Assembly (NCBI GenBank): GCA_015485375.1
Contig: WFTU01000397.1
Location: 1-7,141, forward strand
DNA: 7,141 bases
Source of the DNA: Paracoccaceae bacterium
GTDB lineage: Bacteria; Pseudomonadota; Alphaproteobacteria; Rhodobacterales; Rhodobacteraceae
Direction of reading: 5' to 3'
The position numbers and the translations under genes are program-made. Below, in pieces: positions 5,859 to 7,141 of the stretch (positions within the stretch are counted from its first letter, which is position 1; each line of letters begins with the position of its first letter). Below the pieces are notes generated by a model. That model worked only from the letters and a program-made list of their open reading frames with translations. It did not search any database and was not told where the DNA came from.

Positions 5859-6995
5859 ATGGCCGCGCCATCCCTTGCTGCAGAGGCAAAGCCCTGGAAG
5901 AATCCGGGGGAGACGCCTTTCATCCGTATACAGAATATCACCAAGAAATTCGGTGACTTTACCGCCGTAGACAATGTTTCGCTCGATATCTACAAGGGCG
6001 AACTGTTTTGCCTTCTGGGCGGGTCGGGCTGCGGAAAATCCACGCTTTTGCGGATGCTTGCGGGTTTCGAGACACCGACAGAAGGCACGATCGAGATCGA
6101 CGGGCAGGCCATGTCAGGGATCAGTTCGCACCATCGCCCGACCAATATGATGTTCCAGTCATACGCGCTGTTTCCGCATATGACGGTGGAGAAAAACGTT
6201 ATTTACGGCTTGCTGCGCGAAGGCGTGCCCAAAGGCGAGGCGCGCGACCGCGTGGCGGAGATGCTGCGCCTTGTGAAGCTGGAGGATTTTGCCAAACGCA
6301 AGCCGCACCAGCTCTCGGGGGGGCAGCAGCAGCGGGTGGCGCTGGCGCGTTCACTGGTGAAACAGCCTAAACTGTTGTTGCTCGACGAGCCGCTCGGGGC
6401 GCTGGACAAGAAGCTGCGCGAGGAAACCCAGTTCGAGTTGATCCGCATTCAGGAAACCCTCGGCGTGACCTTTATTGTTGTGACCCACGATCAGGAGGAG
6501 GCGATGACGCTGTCCACCCGTATCGGGGTGATGGACGCGGGGCAGATCGTGCAGGTCGGCGAGCCTCCGGAAATCTACGAGGCGCCCAATTCGCGCTACG
6601 TCGCCGATTTCATCGGTTCGGTGAACCTGTTCGCGGGGGAAGTGGACGCGAGCGGTGCCGATATGCTGCGCGTGGTTTCCGCCGAGGCGGATGGGGCCAT
6701 CCTCGCCAGCCCGAAAGAGGGGCTGAAGGCGCGGCAAGGCGTCTGGATTGCCATCCGGCCGGAGCAGATCAACCTGTCGCGTGAAAAACCGGAGGGGGCC
6801 GACAATATCCTTGAAGGTGTGGTGGAGGAGGTGGCCTATCTCGGCAACCTCTCGATCTATCGGGTGTTGCTGGACACGGGCAAGGTGGTGCGGGTGACGC
6901 GCTCGAACCTCGTACACGAGGAAACGCCGATCAAATGGGACGAGCGGGTGTTTCTGTGCTGGAAAGCCTCCGCCGGTGTGGTGCTGACGAAATGA
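5859..6995 (+). CDS. potG: Polyamine ABC importer ATP-binding protein
   Basis: ATPase powering the PotFGHI-type importer on the cytoplasmic side of the inner membrane. 378 residues, matching PotG. The nucleotide-binding domain (about 21-255) has Walker A GGSGCGKST (54-62, Lys60), Q-loop Gln100 in MMFQSYALFPHMTV (97-110), signature LSGGQ (152-156), Walker B LLLLDEP (172-178, catalytic Glu177), D-loop ALD (181-183) and switch His210 in VVTHDQEEA. A TOBE-type regulatory domain follows (about 258-376, with AIRPEQI) and ends LCWKASAGVVLTK, closely like the PotG C-terminus. All catalytic residues are present, so the protein should be active. The ATG at 5859 has GGAGGT four to five bases upstream. 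It starts 57 bp after potF and its stop overlaps the next start as ATGA, indicating translational coupling to the permease gene. Confidence 0.94.
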   Translation: MAAPSLAAEAKPWKNPGETPFIRIQNITKKFGDFTAVDNVSLDIYKGELFCLLGGSGCGKSTLLRMLAGFETPTEGTIEIDGQAMSGISSHHRPTNMMFQSYALFPHMTVEKNVIYGLLREGVPKGEARDRVAEMLRLVKLEDFAKRKPHQLSGGQQQRVALARSLVKQPKLLLLDEPLGALDKKLREETQFELIRIQETLGVTFIVVTHDQEEAMTLSTRIGVMDAGQIVQVGEPPEIYEAPNSRYVADFIGSVNLFAGEVDASGADMLRVVSAEADGAILASPKEGLKARQGVWIAIRPEQINLSREKPEGADNILEGVVEEVAYLGNLSIYRVLLDTGKVVRVTRSNLVHEETPIKWDERVFLCWKASAGVVLTK

Positions 6996-7141
6996 GCGAG
7001 GCGATCCGGAAAAGCGGTGGCTGGCAGGCAACAGCGCGCATCCTGCGCAAGCTGGGCTTCAGCGAGCGCGGGCTGGTGATTGCTGTCCCGACCCTCTGGC
7101 TGCTGGTGTTTTTTCTGATCCCGTTTCTGGTGGTTCTGAAG
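6992..7141 (+). CDS. potH: Polyamine ABC importer permease, N-terminus only (runs off the right edge)
   Basis: First 50 codons of an inner-membrane permease; the family is around 300 residues, so most lies outside. A charged cytoplasmic N-terminus (1-26, with RKLGFSERG) leads into a first transmembrane segment at about 27-49, including LVIAVPTLWLL and FLIPFLVVL, which resembles the start of E. coli PotH in sequence and position. The ATG lies inside the potG stop (ATGA), so translation is probably coupled. No separate strong Shine-Dalgarno is seen. A second permease (PotI) is normally expected downstream. PotB, the related spermidine permease, is the main alternative; PotG and PotF upstream favour PotH. 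Confidence 0.82.
   Translation, partial: MSEAIRKSGGWQATARILRKLGFSERGLVIAVPTLWLLVFFLIPFLVVLK

Overview
The window looks like an alphaproteobacterial chromosome, most likely a marine-type member of the Rhodobacterales (roseobacter group). This rests on GC-rich coding DNA, tightly packed genes, and the mix of gene families; no rRNA or other phylogenetic marker is present, so the taxonomy is inference.

The layout is two divergent gene blocks around one 449-bp intergenic region. The left block (minus strand, read right to left) holds an AMP-forming acyl-CoA synthetase of the short/medium-chain acyl-activating clade (1194-2813), then a 119-bp gap with two inverted repeats, then a creatinase (creatine amidinohydrolase) that runs off the left edge (1-1074). 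The right block (plus strand) holds a glutamine-synthetase-fold gamma-glutamyl-amine ligase of the PuuA type (3263-4612), then a putrescine-type ABC importer: periplasmic binding protein PotF (4710-5801), ATPase PotG (5859-6995) and the first 50 residues of permease PotH (6992 to the window end). A second permease (PotI) is expected beyond the edge but is not visible.

The right block reads as a capture-and-activate unit for an amine. PotFGH would bring a polyamine or similar cation into the cytoplasm, and the ligase would attach it to glutamate as the first step of a gamma-glutamylated catabolic route. The left block adds creatine hydrolysis (to sarcosine and urea) and activation of a carboxylate to its CoA thioester. 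Together this suggests scavenging of small organic nitrogen compounds. Whether the two blocks share a substrate or regulator is not shown by the sequence.

The non-coding DNA is more structured than usual. It contains a strong 9-bp hairpin between potF and potG without a U-tract, near-identical 12-bp direct repeats upstream of potF, two perfect palindromes in the AT-rich divergent region, a G-run cluster in the acyl-CoA synthetase leader, and a small hairpin that covers the creatinase ribosome binding site. All protein genes belong to known families. I found no mobile element, CRISPR array, tRNA or rRNA, and nothing that clearly amounts to a wholly new system.
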